DNA of 64,000 nt from contig JADKAF010000001.1 in NCBI GenBank assembly GCA_016719295.1, forward strand, positions 496,001-560,000, in the 5' to 3' direction. A program made the translations under genes and the position numbers. How positions within the stretch are numbered: the stretch's first letter is position 1; each line of letters begins with the position of its first letter. Below the pieces are notes generated by a model that did not search any database, was not told the DNA's origin, and saw nothing but the letters and a program-made list of their open reading frames with translations. Below are positions 8,354 to 17,255 of the stretch, piece after piece. This DNA is from Planctomycetota bacterium (GTDB lineage: Bacteria; Planctomycetota; UBA1135; JADKAF01).

Positions 8354-10305
8354 TGACCTCCGCCGCCCGCTGCGGGCGAGGTCGGCGTCATCTGCTCGCG
8401 GTACTTGCGGATGATGGTCATGCGCGCCTCGCGATCTTCAGAGGCCTTTGCGGCTTCATAAGCCGCCCAGTCCTCGGGGGTCGCGACGGCCTTCAAGCGG
8501 GCATCCATCTGCGCCGGGTCGAAACCGCCGCGGCGGCCTTCGCCGCTGCCTGCGCGACCGCCTTCGCTTCGGCCTCCTCGGCGCCCTTCGCCCGCGCCGC
8601 TGCCAGGCGCACCTTCGGGGCGCGCCTCGCTTCCGACGCCGACTTCGCCCCGCGGGCTGGGTTCACCGACCGGAGCGCCATCCTCGGTCTTCGGCGCGCT
8701 CGGCGTATCGTTGTTCTTGCTCTGCAGAGGCTTCCCGGTCGCCAGAGCTGCGCGCGAGACCAAGATCTCGTCGCCATCGTTCAGGCCCTCGGTGATCTCG
8801 ACGTAGAGCCCGTTGTCGCGGCCGACCTTCACCTTGCGCTGCGCGAGCTGGCCGTCCTGCTCGACGAAGACCACGTTCTCGCCATCGACGTTGCGCACGG
8901 CCTGGATCGGGACCTGCAGCGCGTTCGGGATCTCCTCGACCAAGATCTCCACCGTGCAGGACATGCCGGGGCGCAGCCCGTCCACCGGATCGGTGATCTT
9001 CACGCGCGTCGGGAAGAGCTTGAGATTCGGGTTGATCCAGGAGGCACCCTTGTCGTGCGTCGAGGAGACCGTCTCCACGACGCCGCGGTAGAGGCGCCCG
9101 CCGAGCGAGTCGACGGTGATCTTCGCCGGGAGCTGGCCGCTGCCCGCGACGGGGCGACCTTCGAGCACTTGGGCCCGACGTTGCACGCGGTCGTAGACCA
9201 GGTTGTGCATCGCCTCCTGGATGTTCGTGTGGGCCATCATGACGCTGGTGTCCGGCATCATGAAGATCGTCTGGCCCTCGCGGACGTTGGCGCCTTCCTG
9301 GATCGCCTCGTCGTTCGAGCCCCAGCGCCCGCGCTCGACGATGCCGAACATCACCAGCCCGTCGGCAGGGGCGGTGAGCACGCCGAGCTGCGTCTGCATC
9401 TCGTACTTGGCGAGCTTCGCCGCCTCCTCGCTCAGCGACTGCTCGTCGGACTTCTTCTTCGCGCCGCGGATCTCGATCTCGGCCGTCGCCGTGAGCTCGG
9501 CCTTCTCCAGCTCGTTCTTCTTCGAGGCGACGTCGCCCAAGAGCTTCTTCTCCTCCTGGACCTTCTCGAATTCGTTCAGCATCTCGATGTCGAGCGCGGC
9601 GAGCTCGACGTCGACCTTCGCCTTGTCGAGCTTGATCTCGTCCGCGTCGAGCTCGTTCTTCGAGAGATAGCCCTTCTCGTTGAGCCGCTTCGACCACTCG
9701 AGCCAGTCCGTTTGGCGAGAGCGCTCCGACTCGGCGAGGCGGAGCTGGGCCTCGAAGGTCTGCAGCTGCTTGCGGTAGTCGCCCTTGCGGTACTTCTCGA
9801 GCGCGCCTTCGGCGAGCTCGAGGTCGAGCTTGGCCTTGGCGATCGCGTCGCGATTGGTGATCTCCTGCTTCTTGAGATCGTTGTCCGCCGCGATCTTCGC
9901 GGCCTCGGCAGAGTAGACCCGCGTGCGCTGCGCGCTGATCTTCTCGGCGAGGTCGGCGACATCGAGCTCGGCGAGCTTCTGGCCCTTCGAGACGACCTGG
10001 CCGTCCTGCACGTGGATGCGCAGGATCTTCCGCTGGCCCTCGACCTCGTTCTTGATCGCGGTCGAGGTGCCGGCGTCGAGCGTGCCGCGCTCGGTGAGCG
10101 AGATCGCGAGCGGCGAGCGGCGCACGGTGTAGCGCGCCCACTCCGCCGCGGCGTCGGACTCCTTGCGGCCGAAGACGGCGTAGAGGCCCCCGACCGCCGT
10201 GCCCAGGACGAGCACGAGGACGATGGGCAGGCCGAGCTTCTTCTTGCCGCGCTTACGGGCTGGCGAGGCGGTCGAGGCGTGCGTCAAAGGTCGCGTCTCC
10301 GACAT
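8350..10305 (-). CDS. HlyD/MacA-family periplasmic adaptor
   Basis: 651 residues, longer than most MacA proteins (about 370). An N-terminal anchor helix (KLGLPIVLVLVLGTAVGGLY) is followed by a beta-barrel/lipoyl half motif (EGQRKILRIHVQDGQVVSKG). A very long coiled-coil hairpin runs through residues about 100-300, rich in Lys, Glu and Ala. Then come the second lipoyl half (GVLTAPADGLVMFG) and barrel domains with DGLRPGMSCTVEI. After about residue 530 a disordered Gly/Glu/Arg-rich tail and a helical end add about 120 residues; these are not part of the usual adaptor. It links the inner-membrane ABC complex to the TolC-like protein. Its start lies 53 bp inside the end of the TolC-like gene; its stop overlaps the ATPase start. 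Confidence 0.92.
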   Translation of the reverse strand: MSETRPLTHASTASPARKRGKKKLGLPIVLVLVLGTAVGGLYAVFGRKESDAAAEWARYTVRRSPLAISLTERGTLDAGTSTAIKNEVEGQRKILRIHVQDGQVVSKGQKLAELDVADLAEKISAQRTRVYSAEAAKIAADNDLKKQEITNRDAIAKAKLDLELAEGALEKYRKGDYRKQLQTFEAQLRLAESERSRQTDWLEWSKRLNEKGYLSKNELDADEIKLDKAKVDVELAALDIEMLNEFEKVQEEKKLLGDVASKKNELEKAELTATAEIEIRGAKKKSDEQSLSEEAAKLAKYEMQTQLGVLTAPADGLVMFGIVERGRWGSNDEAIQEGANVREGQTIFMMPDTSVMMAHTNIQEAMHNLVYDRVQRRAQVLEGRPVAGSGQLPAKITVDSLGGRLYRGVVETVSSTHDKGASWINPNLKLFPTRVKITDPVDGLRPGMSCTVEILVEEIPNALQVPIQAVRNVDGENVVFVEQDGQLAQRKVKVGRDNGLYVEITEGLNDGDEILVSRAALATGKPLQSKNNDTPSAPKTEDGAPVGEPSPRGEVGVGSEARPEGAPGSGAGEGRRGGRSEGGRAGSGEGRRGGFDPAQMDARLKAVATPEDWAAYEAAKASEDREARMTIIRKYREQMTPTSPAAGGGGQ

Positions 10306-12220
10306 TGATTTCGAGGATCTCGAGGTCGCGGACGAGCTCGAGCTTGGCGATCACGTAGGCGATCAGGGCCGCGTAGGTCGCGTCCTGCGCCGTGAGGAGG
10401 TCGCGCTGCGACTCCAAGAAGTCGCGCACGGTGGCCCGGCCGGCAGCTTGACGGTCGCGCGCCGAGTCGACGCGCTTCTCCGCGAGCTGCAGCGCCGAGC
10501 GCTGGATGTCGTAGGAGAGCCGGGCCTGCTCCAGGGTGCGGAGTCCGCGGCGCACTTCGAGGTCGACCTGGTCGCGGGCCTGCTCGTAGGCGCGGCGCGC
10601 CTGCTCGCGCGTGATGAGCGAGCGGCGGTAGGTGTTGCGCTCGGGCAAGCGCTGGATCGGCAGATCCCAGGCCAGGCCCGCGGCGTAGCGCGTCTGCTCG
10701 AAGTTGAAGTCGAAGGGCTGCCGGTCGTCGGTCGGCACCGAGGTCGAGAGGCTCAAGTCGAGGCCCATCTGCAGCGCGTTCGCCGCGATGTTCACCTGGC
10801 GATCGGCGTCGACCACGCGACCGCGGGTGACCATCAGGTCCTGGCGCAGCGTGCGCGCGAGCTGAATGCAGAGCTCCTCGTCGGGGGTGAAGACCTCCGC
10901 GATCTGCTCGTTCAGCTTCTCCAGGTCGCGCTCCAGCACGGCGAACTTCGCTACGGTGGGGACCCCGAGGGTCAGCTTGAGCTGATCGAGGGTGCTGTCG
11001 AGCGCGGCACTCGCGGTGACCACGCGTTGCTCGGCGCTGAGCTCGTCCTGCGCGGCCTGGCCGAGCTGCACGATGTCGATGCGACCGGCCTCGTGGAACT
11101 CGCGCTGGCGATTGGCGTTCAAGCGCAGCGACTTCAGGTTCTCCTCGGCGTTCCGCAGGTTCGCCTTCTGCTGCAGCACGCGCAGGAACTGCGAGGCGAT
11201 GCTCACCGTGAAGGTGCGCTGGAAGCGGCGGAACTCGCGCACGGCGTAGAGCGAGTCGCGCTCGGCCTGCGTCAGCGGCTCGCGCGCGATCCAGTAGCCG
11301 AAGCCGCGCATGATCGGCGTCGTGAAGCTCGCCGAGAGCGCGTTCCCGAACGACCACTCGTCGTCCTGCACGATGATGCGGGAGAACGAAGATAGGATCG
11401 AGAGCCCGAGCGAGCCGCCGAACTCGAAGAACTTGTTGACGCCGAATTCGTTGTTGGCGGTCGCGGTGCCCGTGTCGCCCTCCACGCCGGCGACGCCGCC
11501 ATCGCCGCGATCGAACCACTGCAGGCCGAAGTTGAAGCGCTGGCGCGTGAGATTGAGCGCCGCGACGTAGACGTTCTCCTTGCGGGTCTGATAGTCGCGG
11601 CTGTTCTCGAAGGCGATCTCGAGGGTGCGGTGGAGGTCGATCTCCACGATGCCGGCTGCGTTCACGAGATCCCGCGGCGCTTGCGGCGCCGCTTGTTCCT
11701 CGAGCTTCGCGGCCGGGCCAGCGACGGCGAGCACGGCCGGCTCGTCGTCGTCCTCGCCGAGCAGAGTCGCGAGCGGCTCGGAGCCGCCGTCGCCGCCGCC
11801 GGGCTCCTCCGGCGCTCGCTCTCCGCCGATCTCCGCGGGCAGCTCCGCGGCGGGCGGCGGCATGAGCGCGCCGCCCTCCGCCGGCGGAGGAACGGCCTCC
11901 GCTTCCTCGGCGGCGCCGCTGCGAGCATCGGCCTTCGGCACGATGATCGACTCGGTCGCCCGCGAGGGCGGGATCGCGCCGTCCTCCAAGTCCGCGAAGA
12001 GACGATCGCGCAGGGTGTCCTGGCGGCGATCGATGCGGAACTCCTCGGGCGGCGGGCCGAAGTGCTCCTCCTCCAGGTCTCCGACGATCGAGTAGACCTC
12101 TACGTCGGCTTCGCGCTCATAGGCTTCGGGCGCGCACGAGGAGCCGGCGAGCAGCAAGGCTGGCAGCGCGCCGCGGGCGATGGCTCGCCGCGGCGTGCGG
12201 ATCAGGAGGCGGAGGGGCAC
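10253..12220 (-). CDS. TolC-family outer-membrane efflux lipoprotein
   Basis: 655 residues from GTG at 12220. I chose this start because a GAGG ribosome site lies six bases upstream and the first 29 residues form a lipoprotein signal ending in LLLAGSSC. A longer in-frame ATG at 12355 would add 45 basic residues that fit no signal. An acidic, Pro/Gly/Glu-rich linker covers about residues 30-175. The outer-membrane efflux (OEP) domain follows, with two long helical repeats, for example QKANLRNAEENLKSLRLNAN and VRRGLRTLEQARLSYDIQRS. It forms the outer-membrane duct for the adaptor-MacB system encoded immediately downstream. The long linker is unusual for TolC proteins. Confidence 0.9.
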   Translation of the reverse strand: MPLRLLIRTPRRAIARGALPALLLAGSSCAPEAYEREADVEVYSIVGDLEEEHFGPPPEEFRIDRRQDTLRDRLFADLEDGAIPPSRATESIIVPKADARSGAAEEAEAVPPPAEGGALMPPPAAELPAEIGGERAPEEPGGGDGGSEPLATLLGEDDDEPAVLAVAGPAAKLEEQAAPQAPRDLVNAAGIVEIDLHRTLEIAFENSRDYQTRKENVYVAALNLTRQRFNFGLQWFDRGDGGVAGVEGDTGTATANNEFGVNKFFEFGGSLGLSILSSFSRIIVQDDEWSFGNALSASFTTPIMRGFGYWIAREPLTQAERDSLYAVREFRRFQRTFTVSIASQFLRVLQQKANLRNAEENLKSLRLNANRQREFHEAGRIDIVQLGQAAQDELSAEQRVVTASAALDSTLDQLKLTLGVPTVAKFAVLERDLEKLNEQIAEVFTPDEELCIQLARTLRQDLMVTRGRVVDADRQVNIAANALQMGLDLSLSTSVPTDDRQPFDFNFEQTRYAAGLAWDLPIQRLPERNTYRRSLITREQARRAYEQARDQVDLEVRRGLRTLEQARLSYDIQRSALQLAEKRVDSARDRQAAGRATVRDFLESQRDLLTAQDATYAALIAYVIAKLELVRDLEILEINVGDATFDARLDRLASP

Positions 12221-12383
12221 GCGCTTCCTCGGAGGGACGGCGGGGGGCAAGGGGCCAGGGCGCTTCGTCGCGCGCCTGGACTTCGGATGAGTCGGCCTGG
12301 TGTTCCCGCTCGCGGCGCTTCCGTTGCGAGGCCCGGGAATCCGGTTGGTCGACACCGGAGCATCGGCGGTTACGGAGCGCCGA

Positions 12384-14333
12384 TCAAGCGCGGTCCGGGC
12401 CCGCCCTGCCTCGGCGGAGGATCCACGCGCCGAGAGGGAGGCCCAGCACGAGCCACGGCGACTGCGTTTGCAGCTCCGCGAGCAGGGCGTCGGGATCCGG
12501 CTGCAGCGAGAGCGTCACGAGGCAGGCGTTGTGGAACGCGTGGATCGCGATGGGGATCCAGAGCGTGCCGGTGGCGAGCCGCGCGCCGCCGAGCACGAGC
12601 CCGAGTCCGAAGGTCGGCAGGAAGCGCGTGAGGCTCAGGTGGAACAGCGCGAAGAACGCCGCCGAGCTCACCAGCCCCGCCGTCAGGCGCCCGCCGCGCG
12701 TGGTCGCGGCGAGCAGCGGCCCGCGGAAGAAGGCCTCCTCCGCCAGCGCCGGGAGTAGCGCCAGGAACGCGAAGCGCAGAGCGGCGCTTCCGCCGAGCTC
12801 GACGTCGCTCGGCGCGCCCGCATCGGGATGCAGAGCCGACTGGACTCGCCAGGCGAGCAGCGAGAATCCGAGCGCGCCGACGGCCAAGCAGGGGAGTGCG
12901 ATCCAGGCGCGCGAAGAGCGCGGTGCGCCGCGGGGCAGCGCCTCGCTCCAGGACAGCGCGGCGCGCCGCGCGGCGACGAAGGTCGCCAGCGGCAGCACGA
13001 GCGCGAGCGAGAAGGCGAGCTGCAGGTACGGGCCGCCGCTGGATGCGGAGCCGATCTGCACGGAGCCCCAGGCATGCACGAAGAACGCGACCAGAGCGAC
13101 GGCCAGCGCGCGCCGACCGGGGACCCCGGCGCGGTCCGCCTCGAAGCGCGGCGCCACCTCGCGCAGCACGCGCTCCGCGTCGAGAGCGCGCGCCACGCTG
13201 CGCAGCCCCGCGAGCACCAACGCCGCGGTCGAGATCGCGGCGACCGCGGTGCCGAGCCCGAGCGCGCGGCCGGCGAAGGCCTCTCGCACCGCGAGGCTCG
13301 GGCCGAGCAGCGGTACGAGCCCGGTGAGCGCGGTGAGCTTCACCGCCGGCAAGGTCGCGAGCCCGGTGGGCAGCAGCGCGAAGAGCGTCAGCGGCAGCAC
13401 GTAGTTCTGCCCCTCGCGGAACGAGCGCGCGCGGGACGCGACCACGACGAGCGCGCAGGTGAGCAGCAGCGAGAGCAGCAGCATCTGCAGCAGCAGCACG
13501 GCCCACGCGCCAAGAGGCGGGAGCTCGAGCGAACCGCCGCTCGTTCCCAGCCAGCCCGCCTGGTAGCAGACGAGGAGGCTCGCCAGGTTGAGCAGCACGC
13601 ACGAGAGCCCGACCAGCCACACCGCGAGGAACTTGCCCGCCGTGATGGCGGTCGCCGGCACCGGATGCACGAGCAGCGTCTCGAGCGTGCCGCGCTCGCG
13701 CTCGCCGGCGAACGCGTCGATCGCCGCGAAGCTGGCGCCCGAGAGCAGCACGAGCACGAGCACGAGCGGCAGGAACACCGCAAGCTGGCTCGCGCGGAGG
13801 CGCTCCGGGGACGCGAGCGAGACCTCGCTCCAGGTCCAAGCAGCCGGATCGTGCGCGACGCCGACCTCGTGCACCAAGCGATCGCGCTCGCGCCGCCGCA
13901 CGGCCTCGAACGCTTGGCGCAGGCGCTCGCGGAGCTCGCGGCTCTCCTCATCGGTGGAGAGGAAGTGCAGCGTGCCTTGCGGCCGCGCGTCTGCGGGTCC
14001 GAGCTCGAGGACGCCCTTCAGCTCGCGCTCGCGCAGCCGATCGAGAGATGCCGCGAGCGCGCCCGCCAGCGGATCCTCGAGCCAGGTGACCCCTCGGCGC
14101 TCGAGCTCGAGGCGCAGCTCGGGGAGCCAGGACGGGCGCACCTCGGCGCGCACCTCGAGCTCGAGCTCGCGCTCGCCGAGCCGCGCGCGTCCGGCGTCGC
14201 CGACCTTGCGCTGGAAGGTGAGCAGCGCGGGCCACAGCAGCGCCGGCAGCACCACCGCGAGCAGCACCGCTCTTCGATCCCGCAGGATCTCGAGCAGCTC
14301 GCGGCGCAGGATGATCGCGACGAAGCGGCGCAT
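12384..14333 (-). CDS. ABC-2 permease fused to CPBP intramembrane protease
   Basis: 649 residues. The N-terminal 430 residues are an ABC-2/NatB-type permease: an N-terminal helix (AVLLAVVLPALLWPALL), a soluble domain, then helices around FAGERERGTLETLLVHPVP, a hallmark of NatB proteins. The C-terminal 200 residues are a CPBP/Abi (Rce1-like) membrane protease with EEAFFRG, FALFH and HAFHN, the three metal-binding motifs. The same permease-protease fusion is known in other bacteria. The start overlaps the ATPase stop (ATGA). It is the second of two permeases in a three-gene exporter. The protease half looks intact; its substrate is unknown. Confidence 0.88.
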   Translation of the reverse strand: MRRFVAIILRRELLEILRDRRAVLLAVVLPALLWPALLTFQRKVGDAGRARLGERELELEVRAEVRPSWLPELRLELERRGVTWLEDPLAGALAASLDRLRERELKGVLELGPADARPQGTLHFLSTDEESRELRERLRQAFEAVRRRERDRLVHEVGVAHDPAAWTWSEVSLASPERLRASQLAVFLPLVLVLVLLSGASFAAIDAFAGERERGTLETLLVHPVPATAITAGKFLAVWLVGLSCVLLNLASLLVCYQAGWLGTSGGSLELPPLGAWAVLLLQMLLLSLLLTCALVVVASRARSFREGQNYVLPLTLFALLPTGLATLPAVKLTALTGLVPLLGPSLAVREAFAGRALGLGTAVAAISTAALVLAGLRSVARALDAERVLREVAPRFEADRAGVPGRRALAVALVAFFVHAWGSVQIGSASSGGPYLQLAFSLALVLPLATFVAARRAALSWSEALPRGAPRSSRAWIALPCLAVGALGFSLLAWRVQSALHPDAGAPSDVELGGSAALRFAFLALLPALAEEAFFRGPLLAATTRGGRLTAGLVSSAAFFALFHLSLTRFLPTFGLGLVLGGARLATGTLWIPIAIHAFHNACLVTLSLQPDPDALLAELQTQSPWLVLGLPLGAWILRRGRAGPDRA

Positions 14334-15130
14334 CAGCTACCGGCGCTCGGCGCGACCTGCTCGACGGAGCGAGCGTAGTGGAGGAAGGCCTGGCGGAGGT
14401 TCGCGGTGCCGGTGCGCTCGCAGAGCTCCTGCAGCGTGCCGATCGCGAGCACGCGGCCCTTCAGCACGATCGCGATGCGATCGCAGAGCTCTTCCGCCTC
14501 GCTCAGGATGTGCGTGGAGAAGACGACGCAGGTGCCCGCGGCGCGGCGCGCGGCGACGAAGTCGATCATCGCGGAGGAGCCGATGATGTCGAGGCCCGAG
14601 GTCGGCTCGTCGAGGATCAGCACCGGCGGATCGTGCACGACCGCGCGCGCGATCGAGATCTTCTGCTTCTGCCCGGTCGAGAGCTTCTCGCAGCGACCGT
14701 CGAGATAGCTCTCCATCCCGAAGGTCTTCGAGAGCTCCGCGACGCGCGCGGGGATGCGCTCCTCGGGGACGCCGTGGAGGCGCGCGAAGAAGCTCAGCGT
14801 CTCGCGGCCGGTGAGCCGCGGATAGAGCCCCGTATTGCCGGTGAGGAAGCCCAGGCGCCGGCGCGCCTCGAGCGGATCCACGACGACGTCGACGCCGTCG
14901 AGCAGCGCTTGTCCCGAGGTCGGCGCGAGCACCGTGGCGAGGACGCGCAGCGTGGTGGTCTTGCCCGCGCCGTTGGGGCCGAGCAGGCCGAAGACCTCGC
15001 CGCGACGACAAGCGAAGCTCATGCCGTCGACGGCGCGGAAGGTGCCTCGACGCGGATCGTGGAAAGCCTTCACGAGCTCGCGCACCTCGACGGCGATCGC
15101 GCCGCTCCGAGCTCCTTCTGCCGCACTCAT
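14333..15130 (-). CDS. NatA-like ABC transporter ATP-binding protein
   Basis: 265 residues from ATG at 15130, preceded by AGGAGG five bases upstream. Walker A GPNGAGKTT, signature LSTGQKQKI, Walker B VLILDEPTSGLD and H-loop FSTHI are all present. The LSTG signature and ABC-2 neighbours place it with NatA/CcmA-type exporters. It overlaps both permease genes by ATGA, which makes a strict three-gene operon: permease, ATPase, permease-protease. In Bacillus NatAB exports sodium; the substrate here cannot be told from sequence. Confidence 0.93.
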   Translation of the reverse strand: MSAAEGARSGAIAVEVRELVKAFHDPRRGTFRAVDGMSFACRRGEVFGLLGPNGAGKTTTLRVLATVLAPTSGQALLDGVDVVVDPLEARRRLGFLTGNTGLYPRLTGRETLSFFARLHGVPEERIPARVAELSKTFGMESYLDGRCEKLSTGQKQKISIARAVVHDPPVLILDEPTSGLDIIGSSAMIDFVAARRAAGTCVVFSTHILSEAEELCDRIAIVLKGRVLAIGTLQELCERTGTANLRQAFLHYARSVEQVAPSAGS

Positions 15131-16479
15131 CGCGTCCTCCTCGCCCCCGGCAGCCGCGCGCTGCGCGCCGCCTTCCATCGCACCCAGAAGCCGCCGGAAT
15201 CCCCGCCGATCAAGGTCTCCTCGCTGAGATAGCTCCGCGCGACGAGCATCAGGCAGAGGCCGGTCAGCAGCAAGCAGACCCCGCCCGTCTGCAGCAGCGC
15301 GGGCAGGTGCTGCTCCGCGTGGCCTTCGAAGATCGCCCGTAGCGCGAGCGCGGCGTTCAGGAACGGCACGCACGCCGTGCGCTGATCGAGCTCGAAGCCC
15401 GGCACCGCGGCGACCATCGCCGGCAGCAAGCACAGGCTGTAGAGCGGGCCCAAGAACGCCTGGCCTTCCTTGAAGGTCCGCGCGTACACCGCCACGCTGA
15501 GCAAGAGCGCGGAGACGAACGAGAGGAACAGTCCGCCGATCGCGAAGAGCAACGCGATCTGCAGCAGCGAGAGGTTCCACGCCTCGACGCCGCCCGCGAG
15601 CGATGCGCGCAGCAGCGGCCACGTGAGCCACATGGACAGCAGGTTCAGCGCGAACGCGAGGAGCGCGCTCGTCAGCACCGCGAGGTACTTGCCGGTGGCG
15701 AGGTAGGTGCGCGGCAGAGGCAGAACGGCGGTCGTCTCCGCGGTGCCGCGCTCCCGCTCACCCGCGGTCGCGTCGATCGCCGGGTAGAACGCGCCGATCG
15801 TGCCCATGATGATCAGGATCATGGGGATCAGCAGCGCGGGCAGCCGATTGCCGCGGTTCACGGGAGGCGTGGCGTCCACCTCGCTCCACGCGAGCACTTC
15901 GAAGGCTGCGGCGGTGCCGCCTGCGGCGGCATAGGCGGCGACGCGGCGCTCGTCGCGCAACGCGTTCCATGCGCCGGCCCAGGCGCTCGCCGCGCCGCGC
16001 GCTTCCAGCGCGAGCGGATCGTGATGGGCCTGCGCGCGCCAGGCCGCGGAGGAGCTGTCGCGCTCGACGTGCAGCAGGAGCTCGACGCCGTGGCGCTCCA
16101 GCGCGGCGCGCGCGCCGTCGCCCTTCCATTCCCGCCGCGCTTCCTCGAGCGAGGCGTGCTTCCACTCGACGGCGCGGGCCTCGCCCTCGGGGCCGCGCGG
16201 GAGCTGCGCGGCGAGCGCCGCTCGGAACTCCGCGAGCTCGAGGCCGCTCTCGGGATCCTCCCAGCCGAGCACGCGCTCGGGCGCCGCCAGCGCCACGCGC
16301 AGAGGGGCCGCGCGCTCGAGGCGCCCTTGGAGCTGCAGGAGCTGCACGACGACGAGGAAGATCGCCGGGTAGAGCACGATGGGCAGCGCGACCGCGTAGA
16401 TCAGCGTGTTCCGATCGCGAAAGGTCGAGCGCAGCTCGTGGCGCAGGATCAGCAGGATGTCGCGGAGGCGCGCGGACAT
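15127..16479 (-). CDS. ABC-2 (NatB-like) transporter permease
   Basis: 450 residues. It begins with the cytoplasmic stretch ILRHELRSTFRDRNTLIYAV and a first helix (VALPIVLYPAIFLVVVQLL), then a soluble domain of about 170 residues with an Ala-rich middle. Five or six helices follow. The NatB motif DATAGERERGTAETTAVLPL precedes the second helix. Ends in a basic tail. It is the first gene of the ABC-2 exporter operon; divergent from the signal peptidase gene, so the promoter should lie in 16480-16639. Confidence 0.9.
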   Translation of the reverse strand: MSARLRDILLILRHELRSTFRDRNTLIYAVALPIVLYPAIFLVVVQLLQLQGRLERAAPLRVALAAPERVLGWEDPESGLELAEFRAALAAQLPRGPEGEARAVEWKHASLEEARREWKGDGARAALERHGVELLLHVERDSSSAAWRAQAHHDPLALEARGAASAWAGAWNALRDERRVAAYAAAGGTAAAFEVLAWSEVDATPPVNRGNRLPALLIPMILIIMGTIGAFYPAIDATAGERERGTAETTAVLPLPRTYLATGKYLAVLTSALLAFALNLLSMWLTWPLLRASLAGGVEAWNLSLLQIALLFAIGGLFLSFVSALLLSVAVYARTFKEGQAFLGPLYSLCLLPAMVAAVPGFELDQRTACVPFLNAALALRAIFEGHAEQHLPALLQTGGVCLLLTGLCLMLVARSYLSEETLIGGDSGGFWVRWKAARSARLPGARRTR

Positions 16480-16639
16480 GCTCGGGCGGCGGTGCTCGGC
16501 GGTGGGGCAGGGGGAGTTCCGGCCCTACTTCGGCAGCTGCGCCGCGCGAGCCGCGCCCATTCAAGTTTCTGACCCGTCGAGGTCGATCGAGCGTTGGCGG
16601 GCGGGGCGCATGGCGCCCTCTTTCGGCGGGGGGCAGAAC

Positions 16640-17179
16640 ATGCCAGAGCTGGCTCGACGCGACTCGGGAGACGCGCGCTCGGCCCGCCGCACGTGGAGGG
16701 CGCTGCGCACCCTGGTCGTGGGGCTCCTGCTCATCGCGCTGCATCGCCACGTGTTCCACTTCTCGATCGTGCGCGGCTCCTCGATGAACCCGACCTTCGT
16801 CGACGACGAGCGCATCTTCGTCGAGCGGCTGTCCCTGCTCCTCGGAGAGCCGGTGGATCGCGGCGCGATCGTGGTCTTCGCTTGCCCGACGAATCCGGAG
16901 CTCGACTTCGTGAAGCGCGTGATCGGGCTTCCGGGCGACGAGGTGCGCCTCGAGCGCGGGCAGCTCTACGTGAACGGCGAGCTCGCGAGCGAGGACTACG
17001 CGCTCGCCGATCTCAGCGATCGCCGCAGCTGGCGGGTGCCGTCGGAGCACGTTTTCGTGCTCGGCGACAACCGCCCGCGCTCCTGCGACTCGCGCAGCTT
17101 CGATTGCGTGCCGCTCGCCTCGCTGCGCGGGCGCGTCTGCGCCCGCGTCTGGCCTTGGGAGCGCCTCGCGGCCTTCTGA
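16640..17179 (+). CDS. lepB: Signal peptidase I
   Basis: About 179 residues. It removes N-terminal signal peptides from exported proteins at the inner-membrane surface. One membrane segment (LRTLVVGLLLIALHRHVFHF) precedes the catalytic Ser48 in VRGSSMNPTF. The general-base Lys92 lies in DFVKRVIGLPGDE, and the conserved box FVLGDNRPRSCDSR follows. Small for the family but all essential boxes are present. ATG at 16640 has a G-rich ribosome site; ATG at 16610 is possible and would add ten residues. The protein fits a genome with the many signal peptides seen here. Divergent from the ABC-2 exporter. Confidence 0.9.
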   Translation: MPELARRDSGDARSARRTWRALRTLVVGLLLIALHRHVFHFSIVRGSSMNPTFVDDERIFVERLSLLLGEPVDRGAIVVFACPTNPELDFVKRVIGLPGDEVRLERGQLYVNGELASEDYALADLSDRRSWRVPSEHVFVLGDNRPRSCDSRSFDCVPLASLRGRVCARVWPWERLAAF

Positions 17180-17230
17180 GGGCGCGCTCCGGAACAGGCG
17201 GTGAACCTCCAGCCGACCCGACGCCCTCAG
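17176..17230. terminator. Possible bidirectional terminator, long-loop inverted repeat
   Basis: CTGAGGGCG (17176-17184) is matched by CGCCCTCAG (17222-17230), a perfect 9-bp inverted repeat with a 37-base loop, between the convergent ends of the signal peptidase gene and the squalene-oxidase-repeat gene. No T-run follows. The position suits a shared terminator but the loop is large, so this is weak. Confidence 0.3.
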
Positions 17231-17255
17231 CGATCGGAGCGGCTGCTCGGAAGGC

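Noticed and set aside
17176..17230. Attachment-site or mobile-element inverted repeat
   Set aside because: No integrase or direct repeats nearby; position suits a terminator.
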